NCBI GenBank assembly: GCA_030550175.1
Contig: JAUQPW010000003.1
Location: forward strand, 1 to 64,000
DNA from: a bacterium
Lineage (GTDB): Bacteria; Moduliflexota; Moduliflexia; Moduliflexales; JAUQPW01
DNA: 64,000 bases
Reading direction: 5' to 3'
In this document: positions 54,301 through 60,654 of the stretch, one piece after another
Position numbering within the stretch: position 1 is the stretch's first letter
Layout of the letters: the number at the start of each line of letters is the position of its first letter
Translations under genes and position numbers: made by a program
The notes under the pieces: model-generated
The model's input: the letters and a program-made list of their open reading frames with translations, nothing else
The model's database searches: none
Told to the model about the DNA's origin: nothing

Positions 54301-55027
54301 AATAGCTTCGCCTGAAAGTATTGAACCCTTGAAAAAAATAGCCATGGATCCACAAGAACGAATCCCTACCCGTCTATCTGCCATCACGGCCCTGGGAAAT
54401 ATTAAAACCGAACAGGTTGTACCGGCTCTTTTAGAAATCCTTCAACAAGAAGAAAAGATCTATCTCTTCGGCACCCTCCAGGCCTTAGGTAAAACGCACT
54501 CTCCTCAGGCAGTTCCCGCTCTACAATCCCTTTTAAAAAAACATGAAGCACGCAGGCAGATCTGGCGAAAGGTTCGGGATGAGGATACAAAATTTTATAC
54601 CGAGCAGCAATTTGAAGATTGGAAAAAACGACTGGAAGAGGTAAAACCCGAAAGATCCATGGAATTTGAACTGACCTATGTCATCAGCCAATTGGATCCT
54701 GAGATGGAAGGAATCAAACTTCTCTCCCATGATCTGGCTTCTGTAAGAGAAGGGGCCTGGAGGGGATTGTCCGGGGTTGGTACAGTTCAATTGATTCGGC
54801 AACTGGATCAGGAGCGACAGAGACGAAAGGGAGGTTCCCATCTCCATTTCCAGGAAGCTGCTTATCGGGCTATAGATCATGCCCTTATTACTCTTCAGAT
54901 GCGAGGGGGAAAAAAAGAATTAGAAGAGTTGAAAAAGTTCTTACTCCAGGTTCAGGACGAAGAGGGAGTTTCTACCAGGGTAGAATGGACGATCAAACGA
55001 TGGAAAAATCCAAAGAATAATTCCTGA
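51347..55027 (+). CDS. very long membrane-anchored HEAT-repeat protein
   Basis: 1226 residues from the ATG at 51347; an in-frame TTG at 51329 adds six. One N-terminal transmembrane segment (about 10-30) leads to a helical region, then roughly 30 HEAT/PBS-lyase repeats of 31 residues (about 135-1000), each like AVEPLIALLKDPDPEVRxRAAxALxxLGRTE. The DNA repeats with a period of about 93 bases. The last 200 residues are more diverged HEAT units and a charged helical tail. An alpha-solenoid scaffold, presumably facing one side of the inner membrane. A much smaller relative is at 11.8 kb. Confidence 0.88.
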   Translation: MDLKKHKRFLVGVIFFVFLTLLTGYDIWTNVLNYHFRLSPKKGISDIIELYQGKVNNWSLPGLKKYKLETGYLRNQIEEDKLFTEKSLTNFDTWNLELLEYFPILKRISTYREIGEIGKALKLADTAISKENMAQTQGILHLLGTFRSGRVISVLKAHLEPFEDPSIRRDIIPILGSMKTPEAIEVLMTLLQDSDKYIKLDAAQELVQVGRMEVIEPLLILLKDSDKQVQLRAAKMLVQLGRTEVIEPLMTLLKDPNYHVRTEAAGLLLQSRRVEMIEPLIALLKDPDSEVRRNVTEILLSLDRTEMVEPLIALLKDSDTSLRLNVAEILVELKRTEAVGPLIALLKDPDPEVQTRVAFALARLGQVEAIEPLITLLRHPIPFMRFRAAEALVQLNRTEAVEPLVALLQDPDPEIRARVASVLGRLGRTEAVGPLLSLLKDEDHFVRRTATSALVKLGRAEAMEPLLAMVKDKDPLVRRTVTSLLGELGQTEAVKPLITLLKDPDSDVRNRAISMLEELDRTEAAKPLVALLKDPNTFVRSHAAEALIQLDQAEIVEPLVALLKDEDSDVRNRAASVLIESGHLEAVEPLKVLLKDSDSGVRSRAAAVLAELGRMEAVEPLLALLKDPNPEVRNRAVFALVELGRTEAVEPLIALLKDPDKYVRNRAIAALVKLGRIEAVEPLLTLLKDRDPGVRRSAAFVLGEFNHIEAIEPLMDLLEDQDPEIRNRAALLLGKLRYPGALEPLMNLLEDPDKYVQMGAASALGELGREEAIEPLEVLLKNPDKYLRLSGTSALIKLGYPESVERLVDLLKDKEPSVRSSTVQMLGESGLTRAIEPLAVLLKDPDPSVRSRTALTLGKLSAREKLEALQALFQNIREKYEVKLAAAAALWELNQKEGLEFLIEKSGSSRAVERRKVAEILGEASSEEGTSLLISLLSDKIRRVKIQAIESLGRSKGKASLPHLHRILEESDPKIREVTVKALAEIASPESIEPLKKIAMDPQERIPTRLSAITALGNIKTEQVVPALLEILQQEEKIYLFGTLQALGKTHSPQAVPALQSLLKKHEARRQIWRKVRDEDTKFYTEQQFEDWKKRLEEVKPERSMEFELTYVISQLDPEMEGIKLLSHDLASVREGAWRGLSGVGTVQLIRQLDQERQRRKGGSHLHFQEAAYRAIDHALITLQMRGGKKELEELKKFLLQVQDEEGVSTRVEWTIKRWKNPKNNS

Positions 55028-55045
55028 AAAGTTAAGAAAAAGGTC

Positions 55046-55075
55046 TTGACAACCCCAGTAAGACCAACGTATTTT
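55046..55075 (+). promoter_or_regulatory. putative promoter of tRNA-Phe/tRNA-Thr
   Basis: TTGACA (55046-55051), 18-base spacer, TATTTT (55070-55075), about 50 bases before tRNA-Phe. The two tRNAs, 20 bases apart, are probably one transcript. Confidence 0.55.
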
Positions 55076-55128
55076 TTTTGAAGTATATTGTGACCCAGGA
55101 TGAAGAGACTCTCTAGAGTCTACCCCTT

Positions 55129-55201
55129 GCCGGGGTAGCTCAGTCGGTAGAGCGAAGGACTGAAAATCCTTGCGTCCGCGGTTCGATTCCGCGCCCCGGC
55201 A
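55129..55201 (+). tRNA. tRNA-Phe (GAA)
   Basis: Complete cloverleaf: acceptor GCCGGGG/CCCCGGC, D-arm with AGCTCAGTCGGTAGAGC, anticodon loop CTGAAAA, T-loop TTCGATT, discriminator A. CCA is not encoded. Confidence 0.97.
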
Positions 55202-55221
55202 TCCCCCACAAGATTAAATAC

Positions 55222-55293
55222 GCCGGCGTAGCTCAGTGGTAGAGCAGCTGATTCGTAATCAGCGGGTCGTAGGTTCAACTCCTATCGCCGGCT
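55222..55293 (+). tRNA. tRNA-Thr (CGT)
   Basis: Complete cloverleaf: acceptor GCCGGCG/CGCCGGC, D-arm AGCTCAGTGGTAGAGC, anticodon loop TTCGTAA, T-loop TTCAACT, discriminator T. CCA is not encoded; five T follow directly at 55293-55297. Confidence 0.96.
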
Positions 55294-55300
55294 TTTTAAC

Positions 55301-56065
55301 TTAAGCAGGTCTAAAAGCAACTATCCGAAGTCTTCGATAATCTGCAACCCAGATTCCATCCCGATATAATTTTGGCTTAAGCCACCCCTCCAGTCTTGTG
55401 ATCACCTCGTTATGCTTAACAGGAGGGAGTTCTGTTAAAAGATTATTTCCAAACATCTCCATCCAATGGCGAAATCCCTTTTCCCCGTCTTCAAATGGGG
55501 TTGGACGATCAAAGAGAGTTGCATAGGTTACCTCAAAACCCTGTTTTTCCAAAAGTGAAGCATATTCCCCGATACTGGGAAAATACCAGGGGATAAGCTC
55601 TGGCTTTACAGAATAACCCATCTCCTCAAAGACGTGGTGGATCGCTGAAATAATAGAGGCGATATTTCCTTTTCCACCTAATTCCGCAACAAATCGCCCC
55701 CCGGGTTTCAAGGCCCGCCAGATGCAGGCTATGACCCGCTCGGGCTCCTTCATCCAGTGAAGTGCTGCATTGGAAAATACGGCATCGAAAGGTTCCGGGA
55801 AGTGAAAGTCTCTTCCATCGGCTACTTCAAATTGTAGATCTGGATAATTCCTTCTGGCCTGCTCGATCATGGTAACGGCGTTATCAATTCCCACAACTTC
55901 GGCTCCGGTGTTAGCAATTTGCCGGGTCAGATGCCCCGTTCCACATCCAAGATCCAGGATACGTTCTCCTTTCTGAGGCGATAGAAGTTCGACTAAGTCC
56001 GTGGCAAACCTGGAAACGAAAGAATATTTACTGTCGTAAAGAGTCGCATTCCACTGGGTTGTCAT
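55301..56065 (-). CDS. class I SAM-dependent methyltransferase (trans-aconitate methyltransferase-like)
   Basis: 254 residues. SAM-binding motif I ILDLGCGTGHLTRQI (about 36-50), acidic end of beta-2 VVGIDNA, then FDAVFSNAALHWMKEPE and LKPGGRFVAELGG. The WNATLYDSKYSFV opening and SNAALHW phrase are typical of the Tam/UbiE-like small-molecule group. Substrate not determinable. It is convergent with tRNA-Thr and starts 282 bases downstream of the leuA stop. Confidence 0.85.
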   Translation of the reverse strand: MTTQWNATLYDSKYSFVSRFATDLVELLSPQKGERILDLGCGTGHLTRQIANTGAEVVGIDNAVTMIEQARRNYPDLQFEVADGRDFHFPEPFDAVFSNAALHWMKEPERVIACIWRALKPGGRFVAELGGKGNIASIISAIHHVFEEMGYSVKPELIPWYFPSIGEYASLLEKQGFEVTYATLFDRPTPFEDGEKGFRHWMEMFGNNLLTELPPVKHNEVITRLEGWLKPKLYRDGIWVADYRRLRIVAFRPA

Positions 56066-56231
56066 ATCTTATAGAACTGAGATGTTAATTTTAATCCCAA
56101 AGTACCCAAAGCCCCTTGGGTACTTCAGACACATCGGGGTTTTGTAAATTTCCGTGACTTTTTAAAATCCTCTCAAAAATTATCAAAGTATAGTCTATTA
56201 CCCTGTAAAGTTAATTCTATGTAACTTTCTT

Positions 56232-56338
56232 CCCTCACCCCCGGCCCCTCTCCCACGCTGCAGGAGAGGGGAGCCGGTAAATCTCCAGATCAACTCCTCA
56301 GCCCCTTAGAGGCTTCGGGAGAGGGGTTAGGGGTGAGG
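56232..56338. repeat. nested inverted repeats downstream of leuA
   Basis: The outer arms are CCCTCACCCCCGGCCCCTCTCCC on the left and GGGAGAGGGGTTAGGGGTGAGG on the right. The left half also contains an inner palindrome CCCCTCTCCC/GGAGAGGGGA. A dispersed-type GC-rich element between leuA and the methyltransferase gene. Confidence 0.75.
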
Positions 56339-56347
56339 ATAAAATGG

Positions 56348-57505
56348 TTATTCAAATCTAAACGCCTGAGCAATCCTCCTCAAATCCTCATCGACAACTT
56401 CCTTTTTCAAATCTGCTACTTCCAGAAACTTCTTATGGACTTTTTCAAAGACCTCATCGGTGAAGACATATCCCAATTCTCGCATTCGAAAACGGAGGGC
56501 ATGCCGCCCTGAGCGGGCCGTCAGGATGATTTTGTGGGCGGGAACTCCCACGACTTCTGGAGGGATAATCTCATAGGTTTTCCGATCCTTCAGAATACCG
56601 TCTTGATGGATACCGGAAGAGTGGGCGAAGGCATTGGCCCCTACGATCGCCTTGTTGGGTTGTACAGGAATATTCATCAATCGGCTTACAAGCTGACTGG
56701 TTGCGTAAATCTCCTGGGTACGGATACGAGTTTCTGCATCAAAATAATCTTTTCGGGTATAAAGCGCCATGACAACTTCTTCCAGAGAAGTATTTCCCGC
56801 ACGTTCCCCAATCCCATTGACGGTTACCTCAACCTGAGTGGCTCCATTCTCAATGGCGGTAAGGGTATTAATCGTAGCTAGACCTAAATCGTTGTGGCAA
56901 TGAACACTTAAAGTAACCCGGTCGGTGGCCGGTACACGCTCTCGTATTTGCCGAATCAACCCTCCAAACTGTGCAGGTACTGCATATCCAACCGTATCGG
57001 GAATATTCACTACGGTTGCACCTGCTTTGATAACGGCTTCGATAACCCGGCAGAGATAATCTGGATCACTTCGAGAGGCATCCTCGGTGGAGTATTCCAC
57101 ATCTTCGGTAAATTTCTTGGCGTATTTGACCGCCTCAACTCCCATCTCCAGACACTGCTCCCGATTTTTCCTGAGCTTTTTATCTACATGGATATCCGAG
57201 GTACCTAACACCATATGGATCCTGGGTCTTTCCGCAAAGCGTATGGCTTCCCATAAAGCATCTATATCTTTTTGGATCGTCCTGGCAAGTCCGGTAATCA
57301 CAGGGCCCTTAATTTCCTGGGCAATACGTTTGACTGCTTCTAAATCGCCCGGAGAAGAAGCAGGAAAGCCCGCTTCGATAACATCTACATTTAACTGAAC
57401 TAACTGACGGGCTATCTCCAGTTTTTGTTCTGCATTTAACTTGGCTCCTGGGACCTGTTCTCCATCCCGTAAAGTGGTGTCAAAAATCATGATAATTTTG
57501 CTCAT
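56348..57505 (-). CDS. leuA: 2-isopropylmalate synthase, catalytic core only
   Basis: 385 residues. Condenses acetyl-CoA with 2-ketoisovalerate, the first committed step to leucine. The DRE-TIM barrel has FDTTLRDGEQ, VIEAGFPASSPGD, the HCHNDLGLA metal His pair, GIGERAGNTSLEEV and the subdomain block HSSGIHQDGILKDRKTYEI. The usual C-terminal allosteric LeuA domain (full-length enzymes are about 510 residues) is missing; the protein ends after subdomain II. Homocitrate synthases are similar, but the leucine-rich leader peptide upstream settles the pathway. Control appears to be by transcription attenuation. Confidence 0.9.
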   Translation of the reverse strand: MSKIIMIFDTTLRDGEQVPGAKLNAEQKLEIARQLVQLNVDVIEAGFPASSPGDLEAVKRIAQEIKGPVITGLARTIQKDIDALWEAIRFAERPRIHMVLGTSDIHVDKKLRKNREQCLEMGVEAVKYAKKFTEDVEYSTEDASRSDPDYLCRVIEAVIKAGATVVNIPDTVGYAVPAQFGGLIRQIRERVPATDRVTLSVHCHNDLGLATINTLTAIENGATQVEVTVNGIGERAGNTSLEEVVMALYTRKDYFDAETRIRTQEIYATSQLVSRLMNIPVQPNKAIVGANAFAHSSGIHQDGILKDRKTYEIIPPEVVGVPAHKIILTARSGRHALRFRMRELGYVFTDEVFEKVHKKFLEVADLKKEVVDEDLRRIAQAFRFE

Positions 57506-57590
57506 GCCTGACTCATAAAAGCCAGAACCCAGAGGTCAGAAGTCAATATTTCTTCGGACATCTGACTTCTGTCTTCCGACTCCTGAAAAT

Positions 57591-57624
57591 AAAAAAGCCA
57601 TGGGCAACTTAGTTGAACCATGGC
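57591..57624 (-). terminator. second terminator-like hairpin before leuA
   Basis: Minus strand GCCATGG, inner CAAC/GTTG, CCATGGC, then TTTTTTATTTT. It follows the attenuator directly on the transcript and shares its CCATGG words, so it is either a tandem terminator or part of an alternative fold. Confidence 0.7.
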
Positions 57625-57625
57625 C

Positions 57626-57659
57626 AAAAAAAATGCCATGGGTTTTTAGCCCATGGCAT
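57626..57659 (-). terminator. leuA attenuator terminator (segments 3:4)
   Basis: Minus strand ATGCCATGGG (57659-57650), loop CTAAAAA, CCCATGGCAT (57642-57633), then eight T. It has a perfect 10-bp stem and lies within the leuA leader, about 120 bases before the start codon. Confidence 0.88.
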
Positions 57660-57733
57660 GTAGGAAATTTATGGGTTTACACCGATTACGCCCCCCTACA
57701 TGCGATGGGCTTCTTAAGAAGGAGGAGCCCATC
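57648..57733 (-). promoter_or_regulatory. leucine attenuator: pause and antiterminator stems
   Basis: On the minus strand, segment 1 GATGGGCT (57733-57726) pairs with the first half of segment 2, AGCCCATC (57711-57704), as a pause hairpin. The whole of segment 2 (17 bases, 57711-57695) can instead pair with segment 3 (57664-57648) with a single mismatch. That would sequester the 5' arm of the terminator. The folds are mutually exclusive, the classical amino-acid attenuator design. Confidence 0.85.
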
Positions 57734-57778
57734 TAGAAGGCTAAGTAAAAGGGTTTGTAATCGGATTAAACCGGTCAT
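57686..57778 (-). CDS. leuL: leucine-rich leader peptide of leuA attenuator
   Basis: 30 residues, ATG at 57778, TAA at 57686. Eleven residues are Leu, in clusters LLLSLL and LLLL. The last cluster and the following Lys-Lys are encoded within the pause hairpin. Slow translation for want of charged tRNA-Leu would free segment 2 to form the antiterminator. No clear Shine-Dalgarno sequence precedes the ATG, the one weak point. It lies between a sigma-70-like promoter and the attenuator terminator. Confidence 0.85.
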   Translation of the reverse strand: MTGLIRLQTLLLSLLDGLLLLKKPIACRGA

Positions 57779-57871
57779 TTTATTTATAAATATAGAAAAA
57801 TTTTCCTAAATTTAAGTTTAAAGGAAGGAATAAGAACCTTTAGGATTCATCTCCCTCAACTCTGCTTTTCA

Positions 57872-57901
57872 AAGGTAGAGTCTTTCTCCTTATCTTGTCA
57901 A
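57872..57901 (-). promoter_or_regulatory. putative promoter of leuL-leuA
   Basis: Minus strand TTGACA (57896-57901), 18 bases, TACCTT (57872-57877). Transcription would start near 57865, about 87 bases before the leader peptide. The remaining spacer to 58129 holds C/G-rich dispersed-repeat words near 57978-58050 and no gene. Confidence 0.55.
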
Positions 57902-58129
57902 GGATTTTTATTTAAAATTTTTGGATAAATGGCTTGACGGTTAAGGAAGAAGCAGTTTAACTACTATCCGTCCTAATTCCCCTTCCAGGGGGAAGGGGGT
58001 ATTCAGGTCGAAAATAAGGCTTTTTCCCTTCCTAGCATGAGGCAGAGGGGGGTCTAAGCCAAAAATCAGAGTAGATCTTACGTTCTTAAAATCGGCAATC
58101 AACCTTAAAATCTTAGAGGTGTCGGGGTT

Positions 58130-59044
58130 ATGAATTCAAATTTTGAAGGAATTTTTCCGGTTCTGGCCATTCCCTTTGATGAGAAGGGTCGGTTCGATGA
58201 AGAAAGTCTGCGGCGACTCATCGAGTTTCAAATCAGCTGTGGCGTTCATGGCGTGGTTATTTTCGGATTGGCCAGTGAGGTTTACAAACTCACCGATGAG
58301 GAACGAAAAATAATTTTACAGGTAGCGGTAGATCAGGTGAAGGACCGGATACCTATCCTTGCGGGAGCCGAGCATACCGGCACGGAAGCTGCCGTTCAAC
58401 GGAGTAAGACCATGGAAGATCTGGGAGCCCAAGGACTTATGCTGACTCCTCCTTCCCTGATCAAACCGGATGCCGAAGGGATTTTCGACTATTATCAGGC
58501 GGTTTCAGATGCCGTCCGTATTCCCATTATGATTCAGGACGCTCCAACCTGGACCGGGATCACTTTATCCCCTTCTCTGCTGGTTCGTATGATGAAAGAG
58601 ATTGAAAGGGTGAGGTATGTAAAAGTAGAAGCTCCTCCAACCGGTCTTAAAATGTCCCGGATTATTGAATTGGGTGGAGACGCTGTAAAAGTATTCGGCG
58701 GCTATGGAGGCCTGTACTTCTTAGAAGAGCTCAAGCGAGGGATGTGTGGAAGCCTTCCAGGATGTGCCTTCCCTGAGGTTTTCGTCCAGATTTATAACTT
58801 CTTTAAAAAAGGCCAGGAAAAAGAAGCAGAAACCCTTTTCCATAAATATCTACCCCTGTTAGTCTTCCAACTGGCCTCTTTGGATGTCCTCATCCAGGTT
58901 CAGAAAATCATCCTTCAAAAGGGAGGGATTTTCCGATCCGCTTATGTTCGAAGACCTGCTGCTCCCATCGATGAAATAACCCGAGCAGAACTGGATAGAT
59001 TTTTGGATGCGCTTCCGTTAGCGGTTCTTAACAAACCTTCTTGA
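58130..59044 (+). CDS. DapA/NAL-family aldolase or dehydratase
   Basis: 304 residues, family length. The (beta/alpha)8 class-I aldolase signature is present: the GVHGVVIFGLASEVYKL phosphate- or carboxylate-binding loop (GxxSE equivalent) and the Schiff-base Lys in RYVKVEAPP (about residue 165). The catalytic Tyr of true dihydrodipicolinate synthases (YNxPxxTG) is replaced: IMIQDAPTWTG. It is therefore more likely another family member acting on a 2-keto acid than DapA. It stands alone, so the substrate is not indicated. Confidence 0.82.
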   Translation: MNSNFEGIFPVLAIPFDEKGRFDEESLRRLIEFQISCGVHGVVIFGLASEVYKLTDEERKIILQVAVDQVKDRIPILAGAEHTGTEAAVQRSKTMEDLGAQGLMLTPPSLIKPDAEGIFDYYQAVSDAVRIPIMIQDAPTWTGITLSPSLLVRMMKEIERVRYVKVEAPPTGLKMSRIIELGGDAVKVFGGYGGLYFLEELKRGMCGSLPGCAFPEVFVQIYNFFKKGQEKEAETLFHKYLPLLVFQLASLDVLIQVQKIILQKGGIFRSAYVRRPAAPIDEITRAELDRFLDALPLAVLNKPS

Positions 59045-59372
59045 CAAAGCTTTCTCTTCAATCGCTTAGAGGCTTTTCGGATGATGGCGGGGAGGATCAG
59101 GAGTATACACCCCGGGATATGGCCGGAAAGCCCAGATGGGATAGTAACCACCTTTGTAAGCTGATGGTTATGGAAGGGCTAAACGTGTTGAGTTTTGCTC
59201 TAAAAGACCGGTTCTTATAAGCCGACTTAAAAGAGTAACCTGGGCTAAATAGGCGGATAAAGTCCTATTTTGTTCTTGACATCCTTTGACGAAAGATGAG
59301 ATACTCTAAAATTAGAGATATCTGTTTGATCGGGACCAGATGTTTGTAACACTTTATTCATGTGGAGGTTAC
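59045..59372. other. 328-bp spacer before MBL gene
   Basis: No coding frame recognised. A promoter-like pair TTGACA (59276-59281), 18 bases, GATACT (59300-59305) lies about 70 bases before the MBL gene start and is the likely promoter. Confidence 0.45.
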
Positions 59373-60341
59373 ATGCTGCTAGAGATAAGTCGGGATGTTT
59401 ATCAGTTGACATTGCCCCTTCCTTTTCGCCTTCGAGAAGTCCATGCTTACTTAATTAAAGGACGAGAAGGTTATGGTTTAATAGATTGTGGAATTAATAC
59501 CCAGGAATGTTTTGAGGCTTTAGAGAAAAGTATTCTCGAAGCCGGTATCCAGTTAACCGATGTCCGTTCGGTCTTCATGACCCACTATCATTCTGATCAT
59601 TGCGGCTTAGCCGGACGAATTAAAGAGGTCTCTGGAGCTTCCCTTATCATGCAATCTGGAGAAGCAGAAGCCGTCGAGGCGTTTCTAGAAATATCCCCAG
59701 AACAAGTGCATAATCCCTGTTTCTATATTGAACGCGGACTACCTGCGGAAAAATTCGAAGAAATGCAACAAATATTTCCTTATCTAAAATCCCTCATTTC
59801 GCCTCTTAAAATCGATGAGCGTATCGAAGATGGGGTGGAGATATGGTTGGGAGATCTCCGATTTGAGGCTATATGGACGCCTGGGCACACGCCCGGGCAT
59901 GTGTGTCTTTACCAACCTGAGCGGAAGTGGCTTTTTTGTGGAGATCATGTTTTGATAAAGATTACGCCCCACGTCGGTCTAAACTCGCGATCAACCCTGG
60001 CAAATCCGTTGGCGCACTATCTAGATTCTCTAAAAAAGGTCATAAAGTTAGACGTTAAGCTGGCTTTTCCATCCCATGGACCTCTTATTCGACAATTTAA
60101 AGAGCGGGCACAGGAGCTTATGGTACACCATAACCAGAGAAAGGAGGCCATCCTCCACATCCTGGGAAAAGAGCGAAAGTCTGCCTACGAAATTTCCACG
60201 GCCCTTTTTGGGATCCGCTCTACGCATTTCGAAAACTGGATGGCTTTCGCTGAAACCTTAGCACACCTCGCGCTCCTGGCTTCTGAAGATAAGCTGGAAG
60301 AGATCCGGGAGAACGGACATGTTTTATACCGAATCCGATAG
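59373..60341 (+). CDS. metallo-beta-lactamase fold hydrolase
   Basis: 322 residues from the ATG at 59373, which has GGAGG five bases upstream; the frame's earlier ATG at 59340 lacks a site. MBL fold with THYHSDHCG (HxHxDH, about residues 70-78), GHTPGHVCLY, CGDHVL and the distal His in FPSHGP. The C-terminal about 70 residues (RKEAILHILGKERKSAYEISTALFG) look like the winged-helix tail of RNase-Z-like or LACTB2-type hydrolases. Likely a thioesterase, glyoxalase-II-like enzyme or nuclease; not resolvable. Confidence 0.85.
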   Translation: MLLEISRDVYQLTLPLPFRLREVHAYLIKGREGYGLIDCGINTQECFEALEKSILEAGIQLTDVRSVFMTHYHSDHCGLAGRIKEVSGASLIMQSGEAEAVEAFLEISPEQVHNPCFYIERGLPAEKFEEMQQIFPYLKSLISPLKIDERIEDGVEIWLGDLRFEAIWTPGHTPGHVCLYQPERKWLFCGDHVLIKITPHVGLNSRSTLANPLAHYLDSLKKVIKLDVKLAFPSHGPLIRQFKERAQELMVHHNQRKEAILHILGKERKSAYEISTALFGIRSTHFENWMAFAETLAHLALLASEDKLEEIRENGHVLYRIR

Positions 60342-60654
60342 CTTCTAACTTAGAAAGGACTACGAAGGACCACCCGATAAAACTTAGGAAACTGGATTTT
60401 TATTACCTGGTCGAAAGGGTCACGAATAAAACCTGAGAAATGATTTAAAAATATTTTCTAATGCCAATCTGCATTTAATATATAAAGTAGAGGCAGGTTT
60501 CAAACCTACCTGGGGAAGGGTTGTATCCTTATCCCATGAAAGGCAAATGGATATAAAATCCCCAGATTTTAAGGTTTCCAGAGTTAATAAGATAATTGAA
60601 ATAATTTCTGAAAGTTTTGGGTGGTTCCTGGTAAGTGATAGAATTCTTTTAGCC
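60342..60654. other. 313-bp spacer before nnr gene
   Basis: No gene or strong structure. It carries a short inverted repeat (AGGTTT/AAACCT near 60494). A frame continuous with the nnr gene is open from 60547 but has no conserved sequence before residue 37. Confidence 0.35.

Noticed and set aside
51676..54880. Many long open frames on the minus strand and in other plus frames across the HEAT gene
   Set aside because: They arise from the codon pattern of the repeated HEAT units; the plus-strand 1226-residue frame explains them all.
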